From: Bacteroidales bacterium
GTDB taxonomy: Bacteria > Bacteroidota > Bacteroidia > Bacteroidales > UBA932
Direction: 5' to 3'
DNA length: 64,000 nt
NCBI GenBank assembly: GCA_017412645.1
Contig: JAFPWX010000019.1
Location: forward strand, 1 to 64,000
The notes below the pieces were generated by a model. That model was not told the origin of the DNA, did not search any database, and worked only from the letters and a program-made list of their open reading frames with translations. Each line of letters begins with the position of its first letter. Within the stretch, counting starts at the first letter, position 1. Shown here piece after piece: positions 8,871-16,171 of the stretch. Both the position numbers and the translations under genes were made by a program.

Positions 8871-9551
8871 TTAGATTTCTATCGTTATGCGTACATTAGT
8901 TCGCAGAGGCGAGCCGTCCATCTTTGCTGGCTTCCACTTGGGCGAACTCTTCACGATGTTCAGCACCTGCTCGTTGAGGGAGGGGATATCGCTCTTTATG
9001 ATCTGTACCTCCTGCACGCCGCCGTTGCGGCCAACCACGAACCCCACACGAATCTTGCCGGACACGCCCTCCGGTGCAACGACTTGCGCCTGTACCCACT
9101 CGCGGAAGGCGGCGATGGCGTCGTCCCCCTCCTTACCTTTGAAAGACTCCTTCTTGTCTACCCTTTCGGCGAAAGGCTTGTCGTGGTCGGGACCGTTGGA
9201 CTTGCTGAGCAGCCGCCCGTCCTTCATCTCCTTGGTCGTCTCATTGTAGATGGTGAAGCGGCCGAGCACCGAGACGGTATCTCCCGGAACTATGTCCATC
9301 TGCCGGAAACTGCGCGACGCATCCGCCGGATCCTTGATGCCATAGACGTACAGGGTGCCGGTGCGGTCCTTAAGGTAAAAGCTTCCCCGCGAACTGCTCC
9401 CGGTCTTCGTCACCACCCCGCTCACCACATAACTCGTGGTATCCTTGGTGGAGAGCTTCAGGAATTCCTTAACCGTGAGCTCCTTCGGCTGCCCAATGGC
9501 AAGGGGGCCAAGAAACAGACAGAGAAGAGGCAGGTAGTGCTTGAAAGCCAT
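8871..9551 (-). CDS. Secreted OB-fold and TonB C-terminal domain protein
   Basis: 226 residues. Signal peptide of about 20 residues (hydrophobic YLPLLCLFLGPLAIG). Residues about 25-115 form an OB-fold-like stretch (YVVSGVVTKTG...FYLKDRTGTLYVYGI...GDTVSVLGRF), like those in DUF5689 or BOF proteins. The last ~85 residues resemble the TonB C-terminal domain: IRVGFVVGRNGGVQEV, then LNEQVLNIVKSSPKWKPAKMDG and RTNVRITIEI. Lacking a transmembrane anchor and Pro-rich linker, it is unlikely to be a classical TonB. A divergent remnant of the same C-terminal end lies at 13097-13222. Twelve bases downstream of the preceding lipoprotein gene, so probably co-transcribed. Function unknown. Confidence 0.8.
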   Translation of the reverse strand: MAFKHYLPLLCLFLGPLAIGQPKELTVKEFLKLSTKDTTSYVVSGVVTKTGSSSRGSFYLKDRTGTLYVYGIKDPADASRSFRQMDIVPGDTVSVLGRFTIYNETTKEMKDGRLLSKSNGPDHDKPFAERVDKKESFKGKEGDDAIAAFREWVQAQVVAPEGVSGKIRVGFVVGRNGGVQEVQIIKSDIPSLNEQVLNIVKSSPKWKPAKMDGSPLRTNVRITIEI

Positions 9552-9563
9552 GAGAAATAAGGA

Positions 9564-11012
9564 TTAATTCAGGCGATAATAGCTGGTGACAACGGAACCG
9601 GAGAACTCTGTGAGTTCAGTAAGCGAGACGTTACCGGTTTCGATCTCTACAAGTAGGACCACATTCGCGGCATCCCTTGTCCGACCTTCAATGGTGTAGT
9701 AATCGGCTCCTACGTTGTAATAACACTGACTGGATATAGGTTTGCCACAGGAAACAGTATCCCATTTGACCTCGACAACACGTTTGGTCTTATCGTTAAG
9801 GTTGTATATTACCACCTGATCCATGCCTGTCTCGCATGCCCTTCCGTTTGAGTCGTACGAGGAGCGGAATTGCGGGAATCCCTCGGGATAAGGTTCAACC
9901 GTTATAGAAGACTGGCTAAGACATATATATGCAGTGAATCCATAACCATAGATAGTTATCTTATCCCCATTGTCCGTGATACTAACATCGTCGTTATTAT
10001 CCAAATAATACTGTGATTCAAATGTCGCACTTTGGATTAGCTCACAATCCAGCAAATCTCCTTCTTTTTTGAGTTTGTACAGGGAAAACGTTGTCTTTGT
10101 ATAATAAGTGGCAGTAAGAAAATAGTCCTCGAATCCGGCGTCGACGCTCAAATGACTGGTGATGGGACTGGAACGAAGAGCCAATTTGAAATCATCTGAG
10201 AAATCAAGGAAATACGGCTTAAGGTCATCATTGAATGACCAGGCGCCATTATAAACCTCACTTATTTCAGAATTGTCTGGATGAGACAGGATGAAAATTG
10301 TTCCATCCGAAAGCCGGAATAAATTCTCGATAAAGAAAGAATTGCCGTCATTATACAAAAGCTCATGTAATGACAAAGACGATACGTCTATCTTGTCTCC
10401 TTTGTCGGAAATAAAGAGCATTTCATCCTGAGTTAACAACGCAATCCGCCCGTCTCGCAAAACTCGGAAGAGTTTCCCCCATTGAGACACTGGCGAACGA
10501 AACAATGCTCCATCCGAAAGCCTTAAAAGATAACCTCCCTCCATAGAATAGGCATGGTACACCAAACTACCGTTCCCAAGATACAAGGGGGTAATGCCGA
10601 GCGACACGATTGATGCTTCAGTCGCCCCTTCCTGTATTTCGCATTCAGCACTGCAATCCTCGAACAACACATAGTTATCCGATACGGGAACAATCTGACT
10701 CGGTACGAGATAAATAGACTTTATGATATTTCGCCACGAGCTGTTGGTTGCATCTATTTCAAAAACCAATGAGGCGATTTTAATGTTGCCATCTTCGTCC
10801 ACAACGCAAAGACGGTCCACCGGAGCTTCTCCCGCCCTTGTTAGGGTGCGTCCGTTCAAGGTTTTCATAACGGCCATAGCCCGCACGCCCGTCAAATCCA
10901 TACTGACAAACTTCATGTCCTTGATTTTCAAGGAGTTTGTGTCGTCTGAATGCTTGCATCCGGACAGAAGAACGGACAACACCAAAAGGAATAGGGACAG
11001 ATGCTTTTTCAT
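9564..11012 (-). CDS. Lipoprotein, possible beta-propeller, function unknown
   Basis: 482 residues from the ATG at 11012; an in-frame start nine codons upstream is less likely because the lipoprotein signal MKKHLSLFLLVLSVLLSGC begins here. Lipobox LLSGC gives a mature N-terminal Cys. The body is a series of beta-rich repeats of the kind RLSDGTIFILS and YLDNNDDVSITDNGDKITIYG, suggesting a propeller fold, but no family is recognised. Noticeably more AT-rich than the neighbours, as are the two genes upstream. Promoter TATATTTG on this strand at 11037-11044. Confidence 0.75.
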   Translation of the reverse strand: MKKHLSLFLLVLSVLLSGCKHSDDTNSLKIKDMKFVSMDLTGVRAMAVMKTLNGRTLTRAGEAPVDRLCVVDEDGNIKIASLVFEIDATNSSWRNIIKSIYLVPSQIVPVSDNYVLFEDCSAECEIQEGATEASIVSLGITPLYLGNGSLVYHAYSMEGGYLLRLSDGALFRSPVSQWGKLFRVLRDGRIALLTQDEMLFISDKGDKIDVSSLSLHELLYNDGNSFFIENLFRLSDGTIFILSHPDNSEISEVYNGAWSFNDDLKPYFLDFSDDFKLALRSSPITSHLSVDAGFEDYFLTATYYTKTTFSLYKLKKEGDLLDCELIQSATFESQYYLDNNDDVSITDNGDKITIYGYGFTAYICLSQSSITVEPYPEGFPQFRSSYDSNGRACETGMDQVVIYNLNDKTKRVVEVKWDTVSCGKPISSQCYYNVGADYYTIEGRTRDAANVVLLVEIETGNVSLTELTEFSGSVVTSYYRLN

Positions 11013-11036
11013 GAGTGGCGTGGTTTTGATTAACTG

Positions 11037-11044
11037 CAAATATA
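11037..11044 (-). promoter_or_regulatory. -7 element for the lipoprotein gene
   Basis: TATATTTG on the minus strand, 24 bases before the lipoprotein ATG at 11012. Confidence 0.6.
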
Positions 11045-11051
11045 AGATTAT

Positions 11052-11567
11052 CTATTCAAATCGCAATCTTCTTACTTCAGCGATAATAGCATTGATTTCT
11101 TCCAGTGGGATAGGAAGATATAACGGCGGTTCCGCTTCGCTAAGAGTGTCGTTGCGAAGTTCCCCGAATGCGATGATTTCCAACATGTCTTTTGGGGATA
11201 CTACTCGGCCGTTTTTGGGGAAATGTTTCAGATTCCCCGTTACAAGATATGAGTCCTCGCGAGATAGTGCTACCTCGTAGAAAACGATGTCATCGGGATC
11301 CGTGAGAACCTCAGCAACGGAGACCTTATCGCAATTAATACCGTTTTGGGTGATTAAAGAGAGTGTCTTTTCAATAAGGTCTTTGTTGAATGCAAATCTC
11401 TCCCTGTGCAAAACCTCAATGTATTCCGCCATGATATCGGCGTTATACATCGGAATCAAATGGTCGCTCCTAATAACATCAAAGATTTTAACAACCGGGG
11501 AATCAGGATTTTTTGTAAGCATTGACGATACTAGGACATTCGTATCGAGTACTGCGTAGTATTTCAT
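11052..11567 (-). CDS. PIN-domain toxin of a type II toxin-antitoxin pair
   Basis: 171 residues. Resembles the PIN-family toxin component that acts as an Mg-dependent ribonuclease. The N-terminal YAVLDTNVLVSS gives the first catalytic Asp (residue 8); EYIEVLHRERFAF carries the conserved central Glu; TDPDDIVFYEVAL gives the acidic cluster; and YLVTGNLKHFPKN is the family's C-terminal signature. Start overlaps the antitoxin stop (ATGA), the standard antitoxin-then-toxin arrangement. Target RNA unknown. Confidence 0.9.
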   Translation of the reverse strand: MKYYAVLDTNVLVSSMLTKNPDSPVVKIFDVIRSDHLIPMYNADIMAEYIEVLHRERFAFNKDLIEKTLSLITQNGINCDKVSVAEVLTDPDDIVFYEVALSREDSYLVTGNLKHFPKNGRVVSPKDMLEIIAFGELRNDTLSEAEPPLYLPIPLEEINAIIAEVRRLRFE

Positions 11568-11890
11568 TTCTCGCCCTCCATTCTTTTTCTTCTTTCTTCG
11601 CGTACTTCCCTGATAACCTCGTTAATCTCTTCTAAACTCATTTCGGGAATTCCACGTCTTTGGACATCCGCCCTGATTTTGTCAAAGGTTTCTCCGAGTT
11701 CGCGCGCTCGTTTGAGACGCTCTTTTTCTCCTTCAGATTCCACTTCGAAAGGAATCCGTTCCTGCTTAACGACGGTGCGGGCAAAGACGTTGAAGGCGGT
11801 GTTAGCGCTCATTCCGAAGTCTTTGCAGAGTTCGTCAAATCTCTTTTTTGTTTCAGAGTCCATACGGACGGTAAATGCGGTCTGTGCCAT
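11564..11890 (-). CDS. RelB/DinJ-type antitoxin
   Basis: 108 residues. N-terminal ribbon-helix-helix: FTVRMDSETKKRFDELCKDFG followed by MSANTAFNVFARTVVKQERIPF, the RelB/DinJ signature. The charged C-terminal tail (Glu/Arg-rich helix) should neutralise the PIN toxin encoded next. A 13 bp inverted repeat just upstream is a candidate autoregulatory operator. Confidence 0.9.
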   Translation of the reverse strand: MAQTAFTVRMDSETKKRFDELCKDFGMSANTAFNVFARTVVKQERIPFEVESEGEKERLKRARELGETFDKIRADVQRRGIPEMSLEEINEVIREVREERRKRMEGEK

Positions 11891-11900
11891 AATACTAGTC

Positions 11901-11944
11901 TTTGGTTGTAAATATAATCAAAATGATACCAATTTGCAACCAAA
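11901..11944. promoter_or_regulatory. Candidate operator between the TA pair and the hydrolase gene
   Basis: Inverted repeat with arms 11901-11913 (TTTGGTTGTAAAT) and 11932-11944 (ATTTGCAACCAAA), 12 of 13 positions complementary. It sits in the 80 bp divergent spacer. Ribbon-helix-helix antitoxins usually bind such palindromes. The right arm also contains the TTTG (11933-11936) that serves as -33 element for the hydrolase promoter. Confidence 0.6.
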
Positions 11945-11955
11945 TTAATCTTCAC

Positions 11956-11963
11956 TATCTTTG
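11956..11963 (+). promoter_or_regulatory. -7 element for the alpha/beta hydrolase
   Basis: TATCTTTG with TTTG 19 bases upstream (11933-11936). The ATG at 11971 follows after seven bases, so the transcript would be leaderless or nearly so. This fixes the start at 11971 instead of the longer open frame from 11902. Confidence 0.75.
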
Positions 11964-11970
11964 CACAGTT

Positions 11971-12795
11971 ATGAAAGCACTGGCACTCAGTATTTTATTG
12001 GCCGCGGTCTCGGTCTGCTCCCTTCGGGCGGGAGATTATGAGGTCTGCGGCCCGCAGGGCAAGTTATCCTACAAAGTAAGTCTCCCCAAGGGCTTCGATA
12101 CCGTGAAAGACAGCTGCAGAATGGTAATCCTTATGCATGGCATCTTCTCCAGCAAGGACTACAATCCCATGCCCGCCATCGCAAAGGGTCTCGCAAAGGC
12201 CGGCATCGCCTCCATCCGTTTCGACTTCGGCGGCCACGGCCGTAGCGAAGGCAGCAAGGAACAGATGACCATAGAAAAGGAAATAGCCGAAGCGATGGCC
12301 ATATACGAATATGTGAAGGCCCTGCCTTACGTCTCTGAAATCTGCTTCCTGGGGCATTCCCAGGGGGGCGTGGTGGCGTCGATGACGGCGGGCCGCCTGG
12401 CCGGCAGAGGCGATGCCCCTAAAGCGCTGGTGCTCATAGCTCCCGGTGCTGTCATCAAAGAGGCGTGCCAGGGCGGGAAGTTCTTCAACGCCCGCTTCGA
12501 CCCGGCCGATCCGCCGGAATATGTCCGCTGCTGGGGAGTGTACAAACTGGGAAGGGAATACCTGCTCAGCGGCCAGAAGCTCGATGTTTACGGAAGCTCA
12601 TCGGCCTACAAGGGCCCCGTCCGCATCCTTCACGGCAATAAGGACGGCATCGTCCCGATGTGGTGCAGCGAACGCTACAAGGAGGTTTACGGTGCCCCGG
12701 CCGAGCTGATAGTGGTTAAAGGAGAGAACCATACCATCTCCCGCCGCCGCAGGCAGGTGGTGAGTCTGGTCGTCGATTTCTTCAAGGCTTTGTAA
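11971..12795 (+). CDS. Secreted alpha/beta-fold hydrolase (S33/esterase-like)
   Basis: 274 residues. Signal peptide MKALALSILLAAVSVCSLRAG. Alpha/beta hydrolase features: oxyanion HG in MVILMHGIFS, the FGGHGRSEG turn, nucleophile elbow GHSQGG (Ser about residue 129), acid in HGNKDGIVP and catalytic His in GENHTIS. Family members hydrolyse short-chain or feruloyl-type esters or peptides; the substrate cannot be set from sequence. Secretion suggests a periplasmic esterase. Confidence 0.88.
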   Translation: MKALALSILLAAVSVCSLRAGDYEVCGPQGKLSYKVSLPKGFDTVKDSCRMVILMHGIFSSKDYNPMPAIAKGLAKAGIASIRFDFGGHGRSEGSKEQMTIEKEIAEAMAIYEYVKALPYVSEICFLGHSQGGVVASMTAGRLAGRGDAPKALVLIAPGAVIKEACQGGKFFNARFDPADPPEYVRCWGVYKLGREYLLSGQKLDVYGSSSAYKGPVRILHGNKDGIVPMWCSERYKEVYGAPAELIVVKGENHTISRRRRQVVSLVVDFFKAL

Positions 12796-12800
12796 AAAAA

Positions 12801-12832
12801 TTTTGCGGATTCAAAAATTCGCTTTATATTTG
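12801..12832 (+). promoter_or_regulatory. Promoter of tRNA-Gly
   Basis: TTTTG at 12801-12805 (-33) and TATATTTG at 12825-12832 (-7), about 20 bases apart, ten bases before the mature tRNA 5' end. Confidence 0.75.
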
Positions 12833-12842
12833 CAGCCCCGAC

Positions 12843-12915
12843 GCGGAAATAGCTCAGTTGGTAGAGCGCGACCTTGCCAAGGTCGAGGTCGCGGGTCCGA
12901 ATCCCGTTTTCCGCT
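12843..12915 (+). tRNA. tRNA-Gly (anticodon GCC)
   Basis: 73 nt cloverleaf: acceptor GCGGAAA/TTTCCGC, D arm AGCTCAGTTGGTAGAGC, anticodon stem CGACC/GGTCG with loop TTGCCAA (anticodon GCC at 12876-12878), T arm GCGGG/CCCGT. CCA is not encoded. Its 3' end (12902-12918) is repeated exactly at 38386-38402. Confidence 0.97.
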
Positions 12916-12918
12916 CAA
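12902..12918 (+). repeat. Left copy of 17 bp direct repeat (tRNA-Gly 3' end)
   Basis: TCCCGTTTTCCGCTCAA, identical to 38386-38402 in the same orientation; candidate attachment site of the 25 kb accessory region. No integrase is seen between the copies. Confidence 0.6.
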
Positions 12919-12927
12919 AACAACGAA

Positions 12928-12955
12928 GCCTGGTGCAACTGCACCGGGCTTTTTT
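12928..12955 (+). terminator. Rho-independent terminator after tRNA-Gly
   Basis: Ten-pair stem GCCTGGTGCA/TGCACCGGGC (one G-T pair) followed by six T. Confidence 0.85.
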
Positions 12956-13096
12956 GTTGCCCGCCGTCGAAAGCTTGCTTTCGTAAGGCCAGGGCAACGT
13001 AAAAAGCCCCAGCAGCGTTAGCTGCGAGGCTTCGTTCGTTTTGGCTCCTCCCCCTCAGGGATAGCGCAAGCAGCCGCAGGCTGCGCAGCGGAATCC
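12956..13096. repeat. Hairpin-rich intergenic stretch
   Basis: Several short hairpins with three- or four-base loops: GAAAGC-TTG-CTTTC, GCAGC-GTTA-GCTGC and GCAGCC-GCA-GGCTGC. The style resembles repeat R2, but no long identity to it is seen. No gene is recognised here. Confidence 0.4.
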
Positions 13097-13222
13097 CTAA
13101 TCGAATTCCACGGTTATTCTCACGTTAGTACGAATTTCTGATCCCGATATTTTGGCCGGCTTCCATTTGGGCGAGCTCTTCACCACATTCAAAACCTCTT
13201 CGTTCATCGAGGGTATGGTGCT
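13097..13222 (-). pseudogene. 3' remnant of a TonB C-terminal-domain gene
   Basis: Reads SMNEEVLNVVKSSPKWKP, then AKISG and RTNVRITVEFD before TAG, clearly homologous to the last 41 codons of the gene at 8871-9551 (NEQVLNIVKSSPKWKPAK and RTNVRITIEI). The frame is closed by TAA at 13223-13225 just upstream and there is no start, so only the tail survives. The nucleotide sequence has diverged, so it came from a paralogue and not from a recent duplication. Confidence 0.8.
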
Positions 13223-13241
13223 TTACTCTTCTGAACCTTAA

Positions 13242-14201
13242 TTATTTAAGTGTATGATGTCCTGTCTTTTCCAACCACCCTATCAGTAGTTCCGGCCTGT
13301 CGGTCTGTATCATCGAAACCCCCTGGTCCATATACTGCTGATAAACTTCGCCGGGATCTTTGCATTCAAAGGCGGCGTCGTCATCGTTGCCTACGCCTCC
13401 GCAAAGGGACGCCCAGATGGTGTTAACCCATATCTTCGCTCCCTGCTCACGTATTCTGGCACAGGCCTCGGGAAAAGCATTGTCGTCGTTATTTTGCCAG
13501 CACACTTCGTAGGCCAGGGGCACTACGCCCTGCTCCATATAAGAGTCGAAGAGCTTGCGGCCGTTTGACTTCTGTATGTCCACAATAGGCATATACATCA
13601 CATTATGGTCGTATGGAGCCTCGTGGGCGGCAACCACTTCGATGGGCTTCTTGCCTTTGATGAGCACCTGGTCCGTAACCCCCAGACGCTCCGTGAGCTG
13701 GTTCACCACGTCGTAATAGTCATAGCCCTTGTCGATATTTACGCAGATGCGGTCCTTGCAGCACAGCAGCGCTTCCTCCAGAGTGGGCATACGCAATGTG
13801 TCTGTCTCCACGCCATGGGCGCGCTTTAGGCAGAGGGACTTTATCTCGGCAAGGGTGAGATTGGACACCTTGGAACTCTTTTCCGGCTCGTTTTTGAACA
13901 CCTTGGAGAAATTGGTGGTCCGGTTCACCGTTCCGTCGTGGCAAAGGACCAGCACGGAATCGGCAGTCATGTGAACATCTATTTCTACTATATCGGCTCC
14001 CATCCGGATGACACTCTCTATGGCCGGAATGGAATTTTCCGGATAATTCCGCCAGTCGCCGCGATGACATGCCACCACCACATATTCAGACGAAGGATCA
14101 TGTATCTGGGCCACTATGGCATCGGCCCGGGATGCATATTCGGGGGCCCTGTTACAGGCCAGCATGCAAAGCAGCAATGCTGCAGACAACAACTTTTTCA
14201 T
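13242..14201 (-). CDS. Glycerophosphodiester phosphodiesterase, lipoprotein-like
   Basis: 319 residues from ATG at 14201 (an in-frame TTG two codons upstream is less likely). N-terminal MKKLLSAALLLCMLAC is a lipoprotein signal. GDPD TIM-barrel motifs: VVACHRGDWRNYPENS (catalytic His-Arg), EIDVHMTADSVLVLCHDG (metal-binding Glu-x-Asp and general-acid His), then VNIDKGYDYYDVV. Splits glycerophosphodiesters to glycerol-3-phosphate and an alcohol. Last gene of the Sus-type operon, 13 bases after the FISUMP gene. Its presence is the best hint to a phosphodiester substrate for the system. Confidence 0.93.
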   Translation of the reverse strand: MKKLLSAALLLCMLACNRAPEYASRADAIVAQIHDPSSEYVVVACHRGDWRNYPENSIPAIESVIRMGADIVEIDVHMTADSVLVLCHDGTVNRTTNFSKVFKNEPEKSSKVSNLTLAEIKSLCLKRAHGVETDTLRMPTLEEALLCCKDRICVNIDKGYDYYDVVNQLTERLGVTDQVLIKGKKPIEVVAAHEAPYDHNVMYMPIVDIQKSNGRKLFDSYMEQGVVPLAYEVCWQNNDDNAFPEACARIREQGAKIWVNTIWASLCGGVGNDDDAAFECKDPGEVYQQYMDQGVSMIQTDRPELLIGWLEKTGHHTLK

Positions 14202-14214
14202 ATTCAATTATTTT

Positions 14215-16170
14215 TTACTCCCAGTCTTCGGGTTCGAAATCTTCAGGATTTCCGGAATAATCATGGCCATAGTCCGGCGGCGTCTCCGGCAGAGTCGCAG
14301 AGTCGTCTTTGATGCACCGCACCGGGATTCCCCAGGCGCGGACGGCATTGCCGTTCATGCCGGACGAACCGCTGGTGTAATAGGGCCGATAAACCCTGCG
14401 GGTATACCTGTCTCCGGTCTCGTATGGCGTCGAGGTCCAGAAGAAGGCCCTGGCCGATGACCAGTACTCCTGATATATGCCGATGGCCCTGTAGGACGTT
14501 GTGGGGAACACCAGCTTCCCGTCCACTACCCTGGCCCCGTTTTTCCACGTGGACGACATGGTGAGCAGGTATTCCACCTCCGCGTATGTGGGGACGCGAT
14601 ATCCTGCGGGACAGGGGTCGAACATGGTCTTCGAGCCCGGAACTTCCGTCTGGTCGTCGCCGGTAATGTTTGCGTTCCACCAGTCATAGACCTTCACCTC
14701 GTCGTCATACGTGCTCCAGTCGGCCGTGAGTTCCGTAACGCCCTGCGGGTGATAGCTGCCGTAGAAGGTCTCCGGGTGCAGGATAGAATTCTCCAATGAA
14801 CCGTCAATCCTGCTGGCGGCCGAAATGAACGGCTCCATGTCCGATGCTGCCGAACCTTCGAAATACCGCTGGTTGAACGGGTCCTTGCGGCCCCACTGGT
14901 AGTAGTAGCCATTGTATCCCTTGTTGTTGAAAGACTCCTGATGCGCGCCTATGTTCATGTTCAGCCAGGTCTGCCCGTTGGACAGGGTGACATCCCTGAT
15001 ATCGGGATTGGCCCATATCTGCCAGGACCAGAGCACCTGACCGTAGGCATCCAGCAGGGAAACCAGCTTGGTTCCGGAGCTGAAGCTGTCCTTGGTATAG
15101 AAGAATATTCTGCCGCCGCTGAAGGAGACATTCCCTTCGATGAAATCGTCCCCGTCGGAGTGATACACAGAAACTGCCACGCCGCCTTCAATAGCCCCTT
15201 CCAGGCCGCCCGAAGCCGATGTCGGAGCTCCATTTCCACGTACAGTCGCATCGAAGCTGTAGGCTCCCGGCCCGGTTATGACATAGCAGTTGGCCGTCCC
15301 GTCCGCGGAAAGATGCTCGAAGCTGTCTGTCAACGGGACATCCACCCTGGCCCAGTGGGAGCGTTCCACATCCAAGGGCTCTTCCAGGGCAGTCTTGAAG
15401 AACATACCGTTCTGTAGGGAGATGCGTACGGTCACACCGGTATAATGGCCGGGCGCAACCACGACATATACAGGGTCGCCGAAGCGCATTCCCGCTCCGC
15501 TCACCGTGACGGTAGTCGCATCGCCATACTCCACTACAGGTTCCCGGCCCCGCTCATAAATCACGGAAACCGTGCCGGCGATACCCTGCTGCGCCGAAAT
15601 GGAAATCGAGGCCAGAGCTTCTCCTAAAAGTGAAGCGTCGTACGCGGAAGGGCACAGCGCCAGCAGCGACGCCGCATTGCGGAAGGCAAAGTTGCGGTTC
15701 GCGTCGCAGATTGCCACCATGGGGAAAGTCTCCGTATCGAATCCCCCGGAGACATATTGCTGCTACACCGGGATATCGGCCGAAAAGACCCCTTCCGTAT
15801 AGGATGCGTGAATGCTGGCGGGATAAACGGCATAAAAGTCCGTACCGTCGAACAGTTCCGACTTGCCATACAGACCGGCCTGCGTGGAGCCTCCTTCTTC
15901 GATGTACATCGTCATCATTTCCGAACCGTTGGAGACCATCACCGGATCGTCGGCGGTCCAGACGATGGTTCCGATACCGTCGGCCCCTAGACCGAGCGTG
16001 GTCTTCGTGGCCGGGATCCGGGATCCGGGAAGGCTGGCCGTAAACCCCGTGGGGATTCGCATTTCCGCCGGGGAGGACGGCTCCTCCACGACGGGCGTAT
16101 CCTCAAGCGGAACATCCACGGTGCACGACGCCGCCAGCAAAGCAAGGAATATATAAGCGGGTTTTCTCAT
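14215..16170 (-). pseudogene. FISUMP-domain lipoprotein interrupted by an in-frame TAG
   Basis: Reading continuously from ATG at 16170, a lipoprotein signal (MRKPAYIFLALLAASC), a fimbrillin-like N-terminal domain and a C-terminal Fibrobacter-major-paralogue (FISUMP) domain (NGQTWLNMNIGA, DPCPAGYRVPTYAEVEYLL, WGIPVRCIKDD) form one 652-codon frame broken only by TAG at 15763-15765. The TAG follows FSADIPV and precedes QQYVSGGFDTETF; a single C-to-T change in CAG would create it. Both halves stay open and in frame. It is either a recent nonsense mutation, a sequencing error or a read-through codon. The protein ends in acidic EDFEPEDWE. One base downstream of the previous operon gene. Confidence 0.85.
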
Positions 16171-16171
16171 A

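Noticed and set aside
15763..15765. TAG recoded as an amino acid throughout the genome
   Set aside because: Several intact genes here (DUF5686, susD, U32 peptidase, DUF1846) terminate with TAG.
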